Below, in pieces: positions 19,711 through 30,789 of a stretch of DNA of 64,000 nt. The translations under genes and the position numbers were made by a program. Source of the DNA: Pegea sp. RAD2-039. Taxonomy: Eukaryota; Chordata; Thaliacea; Salpida; Salpidae. The notes below the pieces were generated by a model that saw only the letters and a list, made by a program, of their open reading frames with translations, was not told where the DNA came from and made no database searches. The stretch is taken from assembly GCA_034620365.1 (NCBI GenBank), contig JAQGEQ010000234.1, positions 30,201 through 94,200 of the forward strand. The letters are read 5' to 3'. Positions within the stretch are counted from its first letter, which is position 1, and each line of letters begins with the position of its first letter.

Positions 19711-22700
19711 CTGCAAATTGTTTTTTAAATTTAATATTTTACTTAATTCATTTTATAGAACTAAAGATTCATATTTTAATAAAATAAAATTCAGAGAAAT
19801 TAAAATTTTGTTAAACAGAAATTAATTGCTTCAATATTCTTTAATTTATATTTAGCATCAGGTATTCGTCTTCACTTACAGATAATTTTTTGATGGCATC
19901 TTTTTTCCCAGTTTCAACCTTGTTTTTCTGCATTGAACAACTTAATTTTACAATTTAATTTAAGAAAAATCATTTTCACTATAAACACCAACTTATTAAT
20001 AATAATTATAAACAATCATATATGTAACTGATAAACGAAATCAAACTTACCGGTCTGCTTTCAACATTTATATTCTTAGGTTCCTCATCTGGGATATTTT
20101 GATCCTGAATAAAAAAATTAAGGTTCAAATGAAGTTGACTGGAAAAATAATATCAATTCTATATTCAAGTTGTAGTTTAAAAAATTTGTCTAAAGTAGTG
20201 ACAATAATTTTATTAGTGTAATGTTTTCACAGAAATATTGAACAGAATTATTATTTAAATCAGAAAATAACTTTTCAAATAAAACCATTATAATATCAAC
20301 ATTAAATCACAACTAACTGGTTTGCTTTCAACATTTTGAATATTGCTATTATCACCTATGCTTTGTATCTGAAAAAAATAAAGAACTAGTTAATCAACTT
20401 TACTCTTAATATAGTACAACCAACTAAATTTTCATTAATAATTTTTTTATATTAAACCTGTTTAAAAAAACAGGAAGAAATATTTTTAAATAGAACAACA
20501 AATAGAAACAATCATTTTCACTAACTGTATCAGGTTCTGAAATTATCGAAGTGACTTTGCTTTTTATTTCATCGTTTTCAATCTAAAATCAAAACAAATA
20601 TTCGAAGTAAGTTTTAAGAGGGCAAAATTATATTTAAAACAAAATAAATTAGGTTTAAGATCAAATTATTATTTACCAAAACTGGATTCACCAAATTATT
20701 GTTGGTTTCTCCGCAATCGGTTTTCTACAAAATACAAGTTTATCTTTTATTATTTAAAAATAGCAAAAATTAAAAAATTGTTTATTTTTCTCATGAAAAC
20801 AACTATTATTTAATTAAATTTATATAACTTGAACCAAAGTTGTGACTAACAAAAACTATACATCAGAATTAATAAACAAAATGACTGATGATAAATTAAT
20901 CACAGAAACTAACCAATGAGGAGATTGAACTCTTGTCACTGTCACATTTCTTGATAGCATTTGATTTCTAAAGAAAATATTTGTTAAAAACTGTAAGAAA
21001 ACTGTTCAAATTTATTTTACTACTATTATGAAAATCGTTACTGGTTTTAAAAAGTTGTTTTCTAGTTTAATTTTCGTTTTAATGTTATACGATTTAATTT
21101 TGATTTTATAATGTGGTTAATTTGATTTTATTTAAATTAATTTATGACTAAAAGAATGATTTAAACTCCATTAAAACTAAAATCAGAGAAATTAATCGTT
21201 TATAGAGAGGTAGAAATTAATTACTGTAAATTTTGTACGTTATATTTAACATAATGTAATAGTGTTAATTTACAGATAACTTTTTCGAGTTATCTTTTTA
21301 TAAGTTCCAAATACGTTTTCTTGCATTAAACAACTTAAATTTACAATTTATCTTGAGAAGCATCAAATTTTGATACAAACAATAACTTGTCCACAATAAT
21401 TATAAAGAGTCATTTATGTAACTGACAAAGAAAAGCTGAATAACCAAACTTACCGGTTTGCTTTCAACATTTATATTCTTAGGTTTTTCATCTGGGATAT
21501 TTTGATCCTGAAAAAAATGATTAACATTTAAATGAAATTGAGAGAAAAAATAAGATTGATTTTATTTTGAAGTCGTAATTTATAAAAGTTGTCTAATGTA
21601 GTGACAATAATTTTATTAGTTTGATTTTTTTACAAGAATTTTACAGAGAGTTAATATTTAAATCAGAAAAAACTTGTAAAGTAAAAATATTATAATATCA
21701 AAACTAAATCACAACTAACTGGTTTGCTTTCAACATTTTGAATATTGTTATTATCATCTATACCATGTTTCTGAAAAAATAAAATAATAGTTAATCAGTT
21801 ATAATTTTAATATAGTAAAAACAGCAAATAAAACTGCAACAGAGATACAAACAAATAATTATTACGTTATGTTTTCTTTTATGTCAAAACTTTAAAGGAA
21901 AATGAAAATTAGTTTGATTAATTTAACAACAAACTGAAGCTAAATCAAAAAGTTTAAAATCAATAAATTATTTTGAAACAATTAATTGAATGAAATATTA
22001 AATATTCTATTATATGATAATGACAATCTAGTAAGTTCTTGAAAAAAAAATAAAATGGTTTTACTCTTTGTCTGAAAGCTATTAAACCAGTTTCTATAAG
22101 ATTATCTTCTATATTATAAATAAATTTAATGAAAAATTAAATCAGTAACTTGTATTTATATCCTTAATAGCTAACTCTAAATTAATTTTATTATTAAAAT
22201 TTACAATAATCTTGGATTTGGTCAAAAGAACAGAAAGAAATAATCAATTTTCACTAACTGTATCCGGTTCTGAAATTATCGAAGTGACTTTGCTTCTCAT
22301 TTTATCGTTTTCAATCTAAAATCATAAATAAATATTTTCAGTAAGTTTTAATAAGGCAAATTTATATTTAAGATAAAAGAAATTAGGTTTAGAATCAAAT
22401 CAGTACTTACCAAAACTGGATTCACCAAATTATTGCTGGTTTCTTCGCAATCGGCTTTCTAAAAAAGACAAGTTTATCTTTTATTATTTGAAAGTAACAA
22501 AAACAACTTATTTGATGTTTTCATGGAAACAACTATTATCTAATTAAATCTATTTAACCTGAAATATAGTTATAACTAAAAAACCCTTTTTAAGAATTAA
22601 TAAGTAAAATGACTGATAATAAATTAATCACAGAAACTAACCAATGAGAAGATTGACCAGATGTCACTTTGACTTTTTTTGCTAGCATTTGATTCCTACA

Positions 22701-25700
22701 GAAAATATTTGTTAAAAACTATATGAAAATTATTCAAATTTATTTTACTAATTTTCTGTAATAAGTTAGTGGTTTCAATAAAGTATTTTTATGTTTTATC
22801 ATTTTTCAAGTTATAAGATTTAATTTTTTTTTTGTAAAGTAGTTAATTTGATTTTATTTAACTTAATTCATGACTAAAAAAATGATTTTAAATTCATTAA
22901 AACAAAATTCAGACGTAATAAATTTTATTGAGAGTTAGAAATTAATTGCTTTACATTTTTATGTTCTATTTAACATCAGGTATTAGTGTTAACTTACACA
23001 TATTTTTTTAGAGTTATTTTTCTTATAAATTAGCAAAAAGAAAAAAATATTTGATCAATTCATGAAAACAACAATTATTTAATCTAATTTATATAACTTG
23101 AACCAAAGTTGTGACTAACAAAAACTATACATCAGAATTTATAAACAAAATGACTGATGATAAATTAATCACAGAAACTAACCAATGAGGAGATTGAACT
23201 CCTGTCACTTTGACTTTCCTTTTTAGCTTTTTGTTCCTAAAGAAAGAATTCGTTAAAAACTATATGAAAATTGTTCAAATTTACTTTACTACTTTTCAGT
23301 AATAAGTTAATGGTTTGAATAAGGTATTTTCAAGTTTATCATTTTTCAAGTTATAAGATTTAATTTTGTCTATGTAAAATAGTTAATTTTACTTTATTTA
23401 ACGTAATTATTGACTATAAAAAAAGATTTTAAATTCATTAAAATGAAATTCAGAGATTTTAAAAGTTTATGGAGAGATAGAAATTAATTGTTTTAAATTT
23501 TTTACGTTATATTCAAAATCACGTATAAGTTTTTACTTACAGCTCTTATTCTCAACAAATTTCTCTTGAAAATCTCGAAAGCCATTTCCTGCATTGAACA
23601 ACTTAAATTTATAATTGAGAAGACTCATTTTTATATAAACATTAACTTGTTATCAATAATTTCTCAAAAGTTACACATTTATATCTGATAAACAAAATCC
23701 AAATAACCTAACTTACCGGTTTGCTTTCAACATTTATATTCTTAGGTTCTTCATATGGGATATTTTGATACTGAAAAAAATGATTGAAATTTAAATAAAG
23801 TTGAGAGCAAAAATAATATTAATTTCATTTTGAAGAAGTAATTTTTAAACGATTTCTAAAGTAGTTGTAACAAATTATTTACTTTAATTTTTTGCAGTAA
23901 TATTACAGAGAATTTATATTTAAATAAAAAAAAACTTGTGAAGGAAAACCATTGTAATATTAATATTAAATCAAAACTAACTGGTTTGCTTTCAACATTT
24001 TGAATATTGCTATTATCACCTATGCTTTGTTCCTGAAAACAATGAAAGAAAAATTAGTCTGTTTGTATTTTAATATAGTAAAAACAGCAAATGAAATAGC
24101 AACATAGGTACAAGCTATTAAATTTTTATTTTCTTTTATATCAAAAATGTTAATAAAAATGAAAATTAGTTTGATTAAATTAAAAATGAATTGAAGTTAA
24201 ATCATAAATTTTTTATTTCTAAACTATTAATGAATGAAATATTAAATAATCTGTAGTATGATAATGACAATCTAGTAAGTTCTTGAAAAGAAACTAAAAT
24301 GGTTTACTCTTTGTCTGAAAGCAATCAAATCAGTTTCTATAAGATTATCTTCTATATTATCAATAAACTTAATGAAAAATTAAATCAGTAACTTGTATTT
24401 AGATCTGTAATAATTATTTCAATAACATTTTTAACATAAAAATCTACAATATTTTAGTTTTTAGATCAAAGAAACAAATAGAAATGGTAATTTTTCACTA
24501 ACTGTATTAGGTTCTGAAATTATCGAAGTGACTTTGCTTTTCATTTCATTGTTTTCAATCTAAAATCATAAATAAATATTTTCAGTATGTTGTAACATTG
24601 AAAATTTACATTAAAAACAAATTAAATTAGGTTTACGATCAAATTAATACTTACCAAAACTGGATTCACCAAATTATTGTTGGTTTCTGAGCAATCGGTT
24701 TCCTAAAAATTACAACTTTATGTTTTATCTTTTAAAAGTAGCAAAAAAGTTTTGATATCATTGTATAAAAAACCAAGTATTTAATTCAGTTATCATAACT
24801 TGAAAAAAAGTTCTTAGAAACAAAAAGTACATATAAGATTTAATAAACAAAATGGGTGATGATAAATTAATCACAGAAACTAACCCATGAGGAGATTGAA
24901 GAGCTGTCACTGTCACATTCCTTGAGTAACTCTAATAACTAAAGAAAATATGTATTGAAAACCATTTTTAAACTACTCAAATATATTTTACTACTTTTTT
25001 GGAATAAGTTAGTGGTTTATTAAAAGTATTTTCAAGTTTTATCATTTATCAAAATAATAAATTACAATTTTGTTTTGTAAAATAATTAATTTGATTACAA
25101 TCTTGTTGACTTTAAACTACATCCTTCAGTTTCAAATTTTTTTAGTAGCTTAAACATAACTTTAAAACTAATAGTTTAAACAATTTAAACTAATGCTAAA
25201 ATCGGAAAACCACCTTAAATAAAAGACTGACATTGAACCTTAATTTAAAGTAAGCAGAACTTTAAATATGTTTCTTGTTAACACATCATAGCTAGAAAGA
25301 AAACTGATTTTTTGTATATTTTTGATGAAAGTTATTTGAGTTTATTTGAGTTTTAAATTTTGTGTCTTTGTATAATTGTTATAAATGTTTGGTTTTTAAA
25401 AAACTGAAATTACTATTTTTATATAAAATAAAAGCGATTGATACTCAAATTATACAAATGCAAGTGAAGCAGCAAAAGAAGTTAAATTTGTTTCACAAAC
25501 AATATTATACTGAATTTAACAAACGGATGAAGAGTTTTTAATTAGAATCAAAGACACCCTGAAATTAGAAGAAAAAGAAACTCACGCTGGAAGGTTTCAA
25601 ATCATCACCACCACCTTCCAAATCAGTCAACTGAAAAATATTTCCCAGTTTACATATTTTACTTCTACTTAAATTATTTTGTTTTAAAAGTATTAAAAGT

Positions 25701-27905
25701 TCAACAAATATTTGATTTTAAGCTGATTTAATTTCATTATGACCATTATTATTTTATTAAAGATGAATAATTAATCTTTTATATAGTTAAAAAAATAAAC
25801 AAATAGTTTTATAATGTACATATTTTATCTCAACGGTTAAAATTTGCCATTTCGTTTTCTTCTTCAATAACTTCAACAATTGATGAGGTTTCCTATAAGA
25901 AATAGAGTTAAACAAAAACTTAAATAACTTATTCAGTCAACTGTTATCATTTATTAATTTCCATTAAGTATGAATAAGGATGAATCAAATACTTTCTGAT
26001 AAAATACTAAAATTATATTTACCAATCAGTCTTAAAACTACTACAAAAGACAAGCAAGTGCTATCAATAAAGAAAATGTTTATTTAACTCACTGTATTGA
26101 AGTCTATAGCATTTTCAACAATATCCCCAACAACATCTTTGTTAACAGCTGAAAATATTTTTAATTTTGTATTAATACTTAAAATTCTACAATTTAATTG
26201 AAAACATAAACAAAACTATGACCAAAAAGTAACAAGTTTCAGAAAAATCAGATTAAATTTATTATTTTTAGAACAAACATTTTGTCTGTTACACTTACTT
26301 AGGTGCTTCATGTATTCCAACTAAAAATAAAATCATAAGTTATTTTTACTTTTTAACAGAATCTTTAAATTAAAAAAGAAATTATTGAAAGGATTATTGA
26401 ATCAAATATAATCAAATAAACTTGAAAAAGTAAATATTTGATACATTATTAGGTGTTTTTAACATAATAATTGAAATAAATCAATTTACCAACAAACATT
26501 TCCACTGTTGCAGGTTAAAAACATTTTGTTGAATTGTACCTAAAATTTTTATATGTTAATATTTGAGGTTACAATCAATTAATTAATTCTCTAACCTTTA
26601 AATTTCGTTTGTTCAAAATTACCTTTAAATAAAAATGTAGTTTTAAAAACTGTTGATCAGTTGCGTTAAGACATCTAATTTAAAATATAACTATTTAAAA
26701 CAAAAGTAAACTTACCAAACAATGATATTTCAAACAATACTAATTTGGCTGAAATATAAAAAAATTAGTTAATTTAAACAAAGCAAGCTTGTTATACACT
26801 ATACAATAGTTATTTAAAAGTGGTATTAATAAAGTTAACAATTTTATTTACTTACCAGTTGAAAAAAGATTTCGTTTAAATGTAGGTGATTCACTTCATA
26901 TAAGTGAACTTCCATAGTATGATCTGAAATCATAAGAATAACATTTACTCATGAACTACAAAGTGTTAATGTTACTTGTATAACTTTATTACAAGGTTTA
27001 AAAAGAATATGTTAGATTGAAAAATACTTACTAAGTAAGTCTATTTGCTTATCCATCTCGAAAAATAAATAATTCTATCTGATGAAAAGATATTTTTAAA
27101 TAGCACGACAAAAAATTAATGTTAACAACTACTTTTTAATTATAAACTTTTAAAATTAACTTAGTTAGCGATGAAAGCTATTAATTATATCCTAGGATTT
27201 TCGCATATTTTAAAATAATAGCAAACTAAAACTGCTTAATAACATTTGAAAGTATTCAAAGAAACAACTTGAGATTACTAACAACTTTGTTTGCGATCTC
27301 AAAATATCTAAACCAAACATTTAAAATTAAATAGAATAATTGCATAATTTCTACTTTAAAATTGATATAAAGTATAAATCGATACTAAGTTATTCAGTAA
27401 CTTTCTAAATTAATAATTTAATCAAGAATATTTCATAATTGTCAAATATAATTAAAAACTTTGAAAGATTTACTTATTTATTTTAATTTAATTAAGTTTT
27501 AAAAGAGCGATGTACAAACCTCAATAAAGTAGATAATTAAAAGAAAAACTTTTTTACAAGTGAGTTATGAAATATTGGTTATTACGTCATAGATGCTAAT
27601 ATCGTTGTCAAAATAATTCAAGTTAGCTCGTTATTAATATTAAAAGAATTAGTTATCTTGATTAATTGAATATTTCTTTTATCTTTCATTATTATCAAAT
27701 CATTTTAAACCACTCATTAACCAAAACTCAAAAACACTTTTGGAAAAGTATTTGATTTAATAGCCTAACGTGATCAGCTACAATTTTTCCATAATAATAA
27801 TTAGCAAAGACAAAACTAATAATGAACTTACAAACAGTTAGCTGAAGAACTTACCTCTAATCTTAAGATCGCTGGTTCTTAAACTTTTCATAATCAGTCT
27901 CTAGG
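19463..27905 (-). CDS. Micro-exon gene with repeated six-exon cassettes
   Basis: A minus-strand gene assembled from exon-sized islands, each between a PyAG acceptor and a GTAAG/GTTAG/GTGAG donor. A probable non-coding first exon ends at 27855 (gtaag donor). The ATG is at 27054-27056 in exon 27078-27032. Then come 26923-26856, 26739-26716 or 26748-26716, 26504-26490 or 26539-26490, 26320-26299 and 26148-26093, an ambiguous exon near 25892-25878, and 25630-25586. Cassettes of 48-57 bp exons follow (listed separately), then 19710-19660 and a 9-bp end with TAG at 19463-19465. From 25630 on, every exon is a multiple of three in phase 0, so exons can be lost or skipped without a frameshift; splits at 27032/26923 and 26299/26148 also agree. 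The product is hydrophilic, rich in N, S, E, K and D, with no evident signal peptide or known domain. The architecture recalls schistosome micro-exon genes and aphid bicycle genes, by analogy only. Confidence 0.75.
19880..20967 (-). CDS. Micro-exon cassette D (six exons)
   Basis: Type 6 at 20967-20914 (KSNAIKKCDSDKSSISSL), type 5 at 20724-20677 (KTDCGETNNNLVNPVL), type 4 at 20582-20526 (IENDEIKSKVTSIISEPDT), type 3 at 20368-20318 (IQSIGDNSNIQNVESKP), type 2 at 20104-20051 (DQNIPDEEPKNINVESRP), type 1 at 19927-19880 (KNKVETGKKDAIKKLS). All six have both splice signals. Type 3, 4 and 6 exons use a gttag donor, in this cassette as in the others, while types 1 and 2 use gtaag. Confidence 0.8.
21274..22695 (-). 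CDS. Micro-exon cassette C (type 1 exon decayed)
   Basis: Type 6 at 22695-22642 (ESNASKKSQSDIWSIFSL), type 5 at 22458-22411 (KADCEETSNNLVNPVL), type 4 at 22315-22259 (DKMRSKVTSIISEPDT), type 3 at 21770-21720 (KHGIDDNNNIQNVESKP), type 2 at 21507-21454 (DQNIPDEKPKNINVESKP). The type 1 copy at 21321-21274 is recognisable (KDNSKKLS against KDAIKKLS in cassette D), but its acceptor CAG has become CAA and it carries an in-frame TAA. It is presumably skipped, which the phase-0 design permits. Confidence 0.75.
22994..23236 (-). CDS. Micro-exon cassette B (collapsed)
   Basis: Only a type 6 exon remains intact (23236-23183, 54 bp, EQKAKKESQSDRSSISSL). Moving 3', sequence normally found between type 6 and type 5 exons runs to about 23030 and then switches, without a gap, into the donor-side part of a type 1 exon (donor near 22995, remnant about 22996-23027) that has no acceptor. 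Types 5, 4, 3 and 2 are missing. This is the footprint of unequal recombination between cassettes; the remaining type 6 exon still splices in phase with its neighbours. Confidence 0.7.
23541..24938 (-). CDS. Micro-exon cassette A (six exons)
   Basis: Six exons in order: type 6 at 24938-24885 (54 bp, LLELLKECDSDSSSISSW), type 5 at 24702-24655 (48 bp, CSETNNNLVNPVL), type 4 at 24559-24503 (57 bp, MKSKVTSIISEPNT), type 3 at 24032-23982 (51 bp, EQSIGDNSNIQNVESKP), type 2 at 23770-23717 (54 bp, YQNIPYEEPKNINVESKP), type 1 at 23588-23541 (48 bp, EMAFEIFKRNLLRIRA). Total 312 bp or 104 codons, all phase 0. Types 2 and 3 both end in NVESKP, so they are probably themselves duplicates of one older exon. 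Confidence 0.8.
25586..27078 (-). CDS. Micro-exon gene, unique 5' exons
   Basis: The start MDKQIDLL is followed by a split codon into the 68-bp exon (TMEVHLYEVNHLHLNEIF). The 22-bp exon (LEYMKHL plus one base) joins a 56-bp exon (two bases plus NKDVVGDIVENAIDFNT) exactly in phase. Two routes exist between them. With acceptors at 26739 and 26504, the chain stays open from the ATG (YCLKYHCL, then WKCLL). With the stronger acceptors at 26748 and 26539, the 33- and 50-bp exons agree with each other in phase but not with the ATG frame, which meets a stop. A 45-bp exon with LEGGGDDLKPSS leads into the cassettes. The island ETSSI at 25892-25878 has only a weak donor. Confidence 0.6.
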
Positions 27906-28009
27906 CTTTCTTGAAATACTTTTAATATAGATAAATTAGCATAAACCGGCAAGATTTTGATAAAATTGTGATAGTTTATAACTATAAGAAATCTAAGACT
28001 ACGTTTTAT

Positions 28010-28165
28010 AAATATGCGTCTACCATTCTAACAGAGTAGGTGTTTAATTGCGTGCTGCTAGGAGCAGAGTTGGTTTGTAAAGACAAGTTTTTCTATAGTT
28101 GATGCTACTCAGCTTAAAGAAAACTCTAAAAATAAATTTGTTTGTTTCTAAATTAAAGAGATCTA
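28010..28165. repeat. Direct repeat R1, partner at 17900-18065
   Basis: Same orientation and words as the left partner (gtaggtgtttaattg, gtgctgctagga, gatgctactcagcttaaaga). It lies just upstream (5') of the micro-exon gene, while the partner lies downstream. Confidence 0.75.
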
Positions 28166-28449
28166 CTTATTTTTGTCATTTATTTAAATATGACTTTGGA
28201 ATTAAATAAACTAAATAGATGAATATGAATTAAATTAAATTGTAATAATTAAATAAATTAAAAAAAATTAAAACATAGAAATTAAGATCCGAAGATGGGA
28301 AGTGAATACTAAAATACTTTCAGTTGTAATTGGTGCATTAGGAATAACATCAAAAGAATTTGAAAAGTTCACTAAAAAATACTTTGAAAAAATCAAGGAG
28401 CTGAAATTCAAATTGGGAACAGAGCACATACTACGTAAAAGTTTTGATG

Positions 28450-28600
28450 CTTAATTAAATTTAGAACTTTTCTGACTTCTTTTTTACTTGTAACCTAATT
28501 TCACTGTTTGATATCACCCAGAAAACTACGCATCTTAACCAAGTCTTTACTGTTATCAAATATTTTCCATCTTTTACCTTTTTTGATTATTAGTAAATGT
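28450..28600. repeat. Direct repeat R2, partner at 18295-18435
   Basis: Shares ttcactgtttgatatcac and aaaactacgcatcttaacca with the left partner. No tRNA follows on this side, although the left partner is followed by tRNA-Asp within 150 bases. The spacer from 28600 to 29280 holds nothing recognisable. Confidence 0.7.
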
Positions 28601-29284
28601 TCGACTTTTCAATTTGACGTTAATTTTGAGTTTAATTTCGATAATATATAAATTTCAAACAGAATTTGAATAATTTGATTATTCAACATTTCTTAGTTAT
28701 AAAAAATAATCTAATAAATATTTAGTTATTAAAATGATTTAGAAAATTAAACTGAATTATAAAATAAAGTAATAAAACTGAAAAGAAATTATTGAAGAAT
28801 AAGTTAGAATGTTAAAATCTAAAAATCAATTAAATAAGAACAAAATTTTCAAGTTTAAAAGTTTTAAAATGATTGTAATCAGATACCGACACTGAAAAAC
28901 TATTGGTAATTGTAGCAGCATATCGAAGATTTAATATTTAAAGACATTAACTTTAAAAGACTCTTTTTTGGGTCACATTTTTATTTTCAAAAATTTATTT
29001 TCTTCAAATGATAAAAACATGATAAATTATTTATTTAAAAAATCAATATTTAGATCTAACTAGAACTTTTTAACATCTGCTTTATCTACAAAATAAGAAT
29101 ATAAGATTATTATAAATAGTAATGAAAATCGGTTTTAGAGGTTTTTAAAGTGCTCGTTGATAGTGATTAAGCGTGGCAGAAAGAAGAAACTTTAAAAAGC
29201 AAAAAAGCTCAGATACTATTTACTCTAACATATAATTAAGTTGTTAAGATAAATGCGCGAAAATATATTAGACAAAAAGATAAA

Positions 29285-30460
29285 TCATTTCTTTCTTCGT
29301 GGACGATTTCGGCCTTTTTTCATTTTAGCGTCAATTAATTGCTGCGATCTTCGCTTTAGATCAGCTCTTGTAGGAGCTGCTGTGTCATCTTCATCACTAT
29401 CTTCCTCATCTGAGGATATTCAACTATTATTAATTTGTTGGGGAGTTTGTTCTGCAAACCTTCTAATGTATCAATTTTAGTTGTTGTCGGTAAAACAATT
29501 CTGGTGTTGTAAGAAGGAAGTTTTGTTTCAATCGAACTTTGAAACTGAAAAAAGTTTGAAAATAAAAGTTTTTCAAAAGTTAAATTCGAACCTCATTATC
29601 TCCATTTGACGTAAAATTAAAGGTAGTTCAGTGCTGTCAAGATCTTCTAGAAGTTTCAATAACTTCTCTTCAGAAGAAGATAAAAGATTAAGGACACATG
29701 CGTAATATTTTCCTTTTTTAGCTCTTCAAGATGCTTTTGTGTCTCTCCTTGAAAACGGAATCTCGCTACAACCTCCTAAAATAAAATCTGTGAGTTTTAA
29801 ATCAACTCTCATGAAATAAAACCTGAATCCCTGAGACTCCAGTCGCTTCCTTAATACACAAAAACGCTTCTTCATAAGATGAAATCTTCTTCTTTTTATC
29901 TTCTTCAGTCATTTGATGTTTAGATGGATCTCCAAGCGTCTCTTGTTCTTGAGCTTGTGCTCTTTGAAGCTAGAAAATATTTTATGAATAGAAACAGAAA
30001 AGTAGTAAATTTCTAACCCTGCGTTCGACTCTTTCAGCTTGAGCTTTTTTCTCTTCAGCGAGAGCTTTCAACTGATTCAGGGCGACTTCTCGCTCCCTGC
30101 GTTCTCTAAACACAAAAAGATTTATTTTACTTCAATTTACAAAAATCAACTTTGAACAGCATAAACACAAAAAGCACCTTCAACCACCAAACACAAGATT
30201 TGTTTGTAAGACAATTTATTATTGACTTGGTGTTGGTTGGCGAGGAGTTTTTACAAGTCAAGGTGCTAGAAGTAAGTGAGTCTTCAGCATCTTCAACCAC
30301 TAAAATACTTTGTTGACTTATAAATACAAATGTTATCAAGTTGAGACAGTTTTAATCAAATCAAAATATGTTTTCACCTTAGAAAAAAGCTGTATATTCA
30401 TATGATCATAAGTAGACAAGACTTTATTTGATGATGGGTGTATTTGGCGAATAGATGCGG
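29285..30460 (-). pseudogene. ODAD3: ODAD3/CCDC151-like pseudogene, 3' part
   Basis: ODAD3 is a coiled-coil outer dynein arm docking protein of motile cilia and sperm. Minus-strand exons with short introns of about 45-50 bases: 30460-30378 (STYDHMNIQLFSK), 30105-30018 (REVALNQLKALAEEKK), 29969-29823 (ending SYEEAFLCIKEATGVSGIQ, the family hallmark), 29775-29592 (EVVARFRFQGETQKHLEELKKEN) and 29544-29285 (ETKLPSYNTRIVLP, then a DEEDSDEDD stretch and a basic KKGRNRPRRKK end). The first junctions agree in phase. A frameshift in the AAAAAAGGAAAA run near 29707 and another near 29435 break it. The 5' half is not in the window. Assembly errors in A-runs could mimic such lesions. Confidence 0.6.
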
Positions 30461-30554
30461 CTGCAACCTCCAACAGAAATGTCTTTATCCAATCAAAACT
30501 GATAATAAATACCTCTAGAACAATCGGGACATGATTTTCGCTCCTATTGTCTTC

Positions 30555-30690
30555 CACGAATAACTGCAAATATTGCAAAAAAACTTTTCTTATTATTTTT
30601 GTGTTTCTTTTTTATATAAGACTTCAAAACTCTTTCATTTCCAAAAAATTCTTCACAAAACAGGCAGTGATGAAGATAATTAAAGTTAAA
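30555..30690 (-). pseudogene. Antisense C2H2 finger remnant of PRDM9-like copy A
   Basis: On the minus strand the frame reads HHCLFCEEFF, then IKKKHKNNKK, matching the first finger of the homeodomain/zinc-finger genes (YHCEFCEEIF ... KRKHSHNKK), followed by the first cysteines of finger 2. It lies 3' of PRDM9-like copy A, where that gene's finger exon would be expected, separated from it by the opposing SMC6 fragment. The second zinc-binding histidine region is degraded. Confidence 0.55.
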
Positions 30691-30789
30691 GAATTTAACA
30701 GTATTGAAATATTTTTACGTCTTTTTAATGTTTCAGGTGTTATAGACCTATTAAAGAAAGATACCAATGCAACTATCACTGCTGGCAAG

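Noticed and set aside
29253-29480. Plus-strand open frame with a serine-rich run
   Set aside because: It is the antisense of the acidic end of the ODAD3-like last exon.
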